Source: VFJZ01 sp038321545 | GTDB taxonomy: Bacteria; Actinomycetota; Thermoleophilia; Gaiellales; F1-60-MAGs149 | Assembly: GCA_038321545.1 (NCBI GenBank) | Contig: JBBQFB010000076.1 | Location: 1-16,844 of the forward strand | DNA length: 16,844 bases | Direction of reading: 5' to 3' | Part shown: positions 14,345-16,844 of the stretch, piece by piece | Layout: every line of letters starts with the position of its first letter | How positions within the stretch are numbered: the stretch's first letter is position 1 | Notes under the pieces: model-generated | What the model was told of the DNA's origin: nothing | Database searches by the model: none | What the model saw: the letters and a program-made list of their open reading frames with translations, nothing else | Position numbers and translations under genes: made by a program

Positions 14345-16844
14345 CCCGCGCCCTCCTGATCGAGGGTCACGACCGCCTGCAGCTCTCCGCCGGGTGGGAG
14401 GCGTGCGCCACGCCGCCGGGAACCGCCGACCCCGGCGACGGCGGTGTCACGGGCTGGCTGCCCGCGGCCGTGCCGGGAACCGCGGCCGGCGCGCTCGCCG
14501 CGGCGGGCCTGCCGTACCGCGAGCGCCCGCTCGACGACGAGGACTGGTGGTTTCGCCTGCAGCTGCCGGAGATGGCCGGCGCGGGGGAGGAGACGCTCGT
14601 GCTGGAGGGTGTCGCGACGCTCGCCGACGTGCTGCTGGACGGTGCGCCGGTGGACGCGATCGAGAGCATGTACCTGCGCCACGAGGTGCCGCGCGACGGG
14701 GCCGGGACGCTCACCCTCCGCTGTCGCGGCCTCGGGCCGGTGCTGGCCGGGCGCCATCCACGCGCCCGCTGGCGCACGCGGCTCGTCGCCGACGGCGCCC
14801 TGCGGTTCCAGCGCACGACGCTGCTCGGGCGGATGCCGGGGTTCGCGGACGGCCCGGTCGTGGTTGGGCCCTGGCGGCCGGTGCTGCTGGAGCGTCGCCG
14901 CTCGTTCGCGGTCGACCGGGTGCGCACGTCGGCCGAGCTCCGCGGCGGCGACGGCATCGTCCGGGTCGACGCCGCTCTGCGGCCGCTCGGTGGGGAGATC
15001 CGCGCCGCGCGGCTCGAGGTCGCCGGCGCGTCGGGGCGCTTCGCGGCCGCCGCCTTGGTGGCGGAGGACGCTGCCGGTATCCGCATCACGGCCGCGGTCG
15101 TCGTGCCCGACCCCGCGCGCTGGTGGCCCGCCACGCACGGCGAGCCGGCGCTGTACGAGGTCGCGCTGATCGTCGACACCGATGCCGGGCCGCGAAGGAT
15201 CGACCTCGGCCGCCATGGCTTCCGCACGCTCGAGGTCGACCTCGACCCGTTCACGGTGCGGCTGAACGACGTCGACCTGTTCGTCCGGGGCGCGTCGTGC
15301 CTGCCGTTCGACGAGGTCGGCCTGGCCGCCGCGCCGGAGCGCGTCGATCGCCTCGTCGCCCAGGCCGTCCGGGCCGGCATGAACATGCTCCGGCTGCCGG
15401 GCATCGGCGCCTACGCGCCGGCCGCGTTCCACACGGCCTGCGACGAGCGGGGGATCCTGGTCTGGCAGGACCTGATGCTCGCGAACATGGACTACCCGGT
15501 GGCCGACGATCGCTTCCGCGACCTGCTCGTCCGCGAGATCGGCGACCTGGCCGACGACATCGCGCACCGGCCGTCGCTGGCCGTGGTCTGCGGCGGATCC
15601 GAGATCGAGCAGCAGGCCGCGATGCTCGGCATCGACCCCGGCGTTGCCCGGGGCGAGCTCCTCGACGGGCTGATCCCGGAGGCGCTCGCGGCCGCCGGCA
15701 TCGAGGCGGCGTACGTGCCCTCGACGCCGACCGGCGGCGACCTGCCGTTCCGGCCGCGGGCCGGAATCGCACACTACTACGGGGTCGGCGCCTACCTGCG
15801 GCCGCTCGACGACGCGCGGCGCGCCGATGTCCGGTTCGCGGCCGAGTGCGTGGCCGTCGCGAACGTGCCGGCCGAGGCCACGCTGCGCCGCCTGCGCCGC
15901 ACCGATCCGGCCCGCGCGCTGCCGGGCGCTCCCGCCTGGCGCGCGGCCACGCCGCGCGACAACGGCGCCGGATGGGACTTCGAGGACGTCCGCGACCACT
16001 ACCTGGCGACGCTGTTCGGCGTCGATCCGGCGCTCCTCCGCGCGACCGACCCGGATCGCTACGCCGAGCTCTCGCGCCATGTCGGAGCCGAGCTCGTGCG
16101 CGGCGTGTTCGGCGAGTGGCGGCGCGCCGCGTCGTCGTCCCGCGGTGGACTCGTGTGGTGGATGAACGATCTCCGGCTGGGCGCCGGCTTCGGTCTCATC
16201 GACGCCGGTGGGCGGCCGAAGGCGCCGTACTGGGCGTTCGCGCGCCTGCTCGCCCCGGTTGCCGTGTGGCTGACCGACGAGGGCACGAACGGCGTCGACG
16301 CGCACGTCGCCAACGACACTGCGGACGCCGTGCAGGGCGAGCTGCAGATCCGGCTCTTCGCCCGCGGCGAGACGCTCGTCGCCGAGGCCGCCCGTGTCAT
16401 CCAGGTCCCTGCTCGCACGACGCTGCAGCTCGGCGTGGAGGAGCTGCTCGGCCGCTTCGTCGACGCCGCCTACGCCTACCGCTTCGGCCCGCCCGGCCAC
16501 GACGTCGTCGCCGCCGTGCTGACGGTCGGGGACCGGGTGCTCCGCGACGTGCACCTGCCGCTCGGTCCGCCGGCCGAGCGCGCGGCGCCGGCGGCGACCT
16601 GCGTCGTCGCCGAGGTATCGCCGGCCCGGCCCGGCGAGCCGGTTCGCGTCCGTCTCACGACGACCCGCTTCGCGTACGGGCTCGGCGTCGACGCCGAGGG
16701 CTTCCAGCCCGAGGACGACGGGCTGCTGCTCGAGCCCGGCGGCACGGCCACGATCGTCCTGCATCCGCTCGATCCGGCCGCGACGCTCGCCGGCGCCGTG
16801 GCCCGCGCGACGAACCTGGAAGGCGTCGTAGCGGTCGGGGAGGC
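14341..16844 (+). CDS. Glycoside hydrolase family 2 / beta-mannosidase-like protein (3' partial)
   Basis: An open frame from ATG 14341 to the window edge (834 codons, no stop). Its domains follow GH2 order. A beta-sandwich sugar-binding domain (about 1-170) has AAVPGTAAGAL and LDDEDWWFRL, then GVATLADVLLDG. An Ig-like domain follows (about 185-300). The TIM-barrel contains RGASCLP, GIGAYAPAAFHTACDERGIL (354-373) and VWQDLMLANMDYP. The acid/base glutamate is probably E421 in CGGSEIEQQ, where beta-mannosidases have GNNE. The nucleophile is probably E502 in RFAAECVAVANVP. GGLVWWMNDL (602-611) and C-terminal beta domains follow. Both glutamates are kept but their surroundings are atypical. No signal peptide is seen, so it is probably cytoplasmic. 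The start overlaps the DUF1839 stop (ATGA), placing it in the carrier-protein operon. The substrate is unknown. Confidence 0.86.
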   Translation, partial: MTRALLIEGHDRLQLSAGWEACATPPGTADPGDGGVTGWLPAAVPGTAAGALAAAGLPYRERPLDDEDWWFRLQLPEMAGAGEETLVLEGVATLADVLLDGAPVDAIESMYLRHEVPRDGAGTLTLRCRGLGPVLAGRHPRARWRTRLVADGALRFQRTTLLGRMPGFADGPVVVGPWRPVLLERRRSFAVDRVRTSAELRGGDGIVRVDAALRPLGGEIRAARLEVAGASGRFAAAALVAEDAAGIRITAAVVVPDPARWWPATHGEPALYEVALIVDTDAGPRRIDLGRHGFRTLEVDLDPFTVRLNDVDLFVRGASCLPFDEVGLAAAPERVDRLVAQAVRAGMNMLRLPGIGAYAPAAFHTACDERGILVWQDLMLANMDYPVADDRFRDLLVREIGDLADDIAHRPSLAVVCGGSEIEQQAAMLGIDPGVARGELLDGLIPEALAAAGIEAAYVPSTPTGGDLPFRPRAGIAHYYGVGAYLRPLDDARRADVRFAAECVAVANVPAEATLRRLRRTDPARALPGAPAWRAATPRDNGAGWDFEDVRDHYLATLFGVDPALLRATDPDRYAELSRHVGAELVRGVFGEWRRAASSSRGGLVWWMNDLRLGAGFGLIDAGGRPKAPYWAFARLLAPVAVWLTDEGTNGVDAHVANDTADAVQGELQIRLFARGETLVAEAARVIQVPARTTLQLGVEELLGRFVDAAYAYRFGPPGHDVVAAVLTVGDRVLRDVHLPLGPPAERAAPAATCVVAEVSPARPGEPVRVRLTTTRFAYGLGVDAEGFQPEDDGLLLEPGGTATIVLHPLDPAATLAGAVARATNLEGVVAVGE

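Noticed and set aside
14083..16764. An 893-codon minus-strand open frame opposite the GH2-like gene
   Set aside because: Another high-GC antisense shadow with no domain; the plus strand encodes recognisable GH2 motifs and overlaps DUF1839 by ATGA.
10650..16844. Conventional NRPS or polyketide cluster
   Set aside because: No adenylation, condensation, ketosynthase or thioesterase domain is visible; loading is by a class II synthetase-like protein instead.

Overview
The window is a 16.8 kb stretch of very GC-rich, densely packed bacterial DNA with almost no intergenic space and many GTG starts. The GC bias, the NhaA fused to a DsbA-like domain, and the style of the phosphorolysis and c-di-GMP proteins suggest an actinobacterium, perhaps of the Thermoleophilia type. 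This is inferred from gene style; there is no rRNA marker. The first 54 bases are not biological: they are an Illumina P5 adapter with an 8-base index. The window therefore begins at an untrimmed contig end, probably from a shotgun or metagenome assembly.

Layout. Positions 55-434 are noncoding and hold a 139-bp tandem repeat. From 435 to 10549 everything is on the minus strand. In transcription order this is an NhaA antiporter fused to a DsbA-like thioredoxin domain, a cysteine-dioxygenase-like cupin, phosphopentomutase (deoB), thymidine phosphorylase, a membrane GAF-GAF-GGDEF-GAF protein, MutM, a P1/S58-family peptidase and RecO. Many of these genes overlap by 4-19 bp. deoB and thymidine phosphorylase form a nucleoside-salvage pair. 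mutM, the peptidase and recO form a translationally coupled trio containing two DNA-repair genes.

From 10650 to the right edge everything is on the plus strand, divergent from nhaA across a 100-bp gap. Six genes are packed end to end: holo-ACP synthase, a small carrier protein, an acyl-CoA-dehydrogenase-like flavoprotein, a class II aminoacyl-tRNA-synthetase-like amino acid:[carrier protein] ligase, a DUF1839 protein, and a glycoside-hydrolase-family-2 / beta-mannosidase-like protein that runs off the edge. Four of the five junctions are ATGA or GTGA overlaps, and the fifth has a 2-bp gap.

This operon is the notable content. It carries everything needed to make a holo carrier protein (AcpS), load it with an amino acid (ligase), possibly oxidise the bound aminoacyl group (flavoprotein) and possibly move it to an acceptor (DUF1839, which I argue resembles BtrH-type cysteine acyltransferases). 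A carbohydrate-active enzyme follows. Amino acid:[carrier protein] ligases are biochemically established as SerRS-like enzymes that charge phosphopantetheine carrier proteins, chiefly with glycine or alanine. To my knowledge the final product and the roles of the flavoprotein, DUF1839 and the GH2-like protein are not established. I see no tRNA, rRNA, CRISPR array, insertion sequence or prophage gene.
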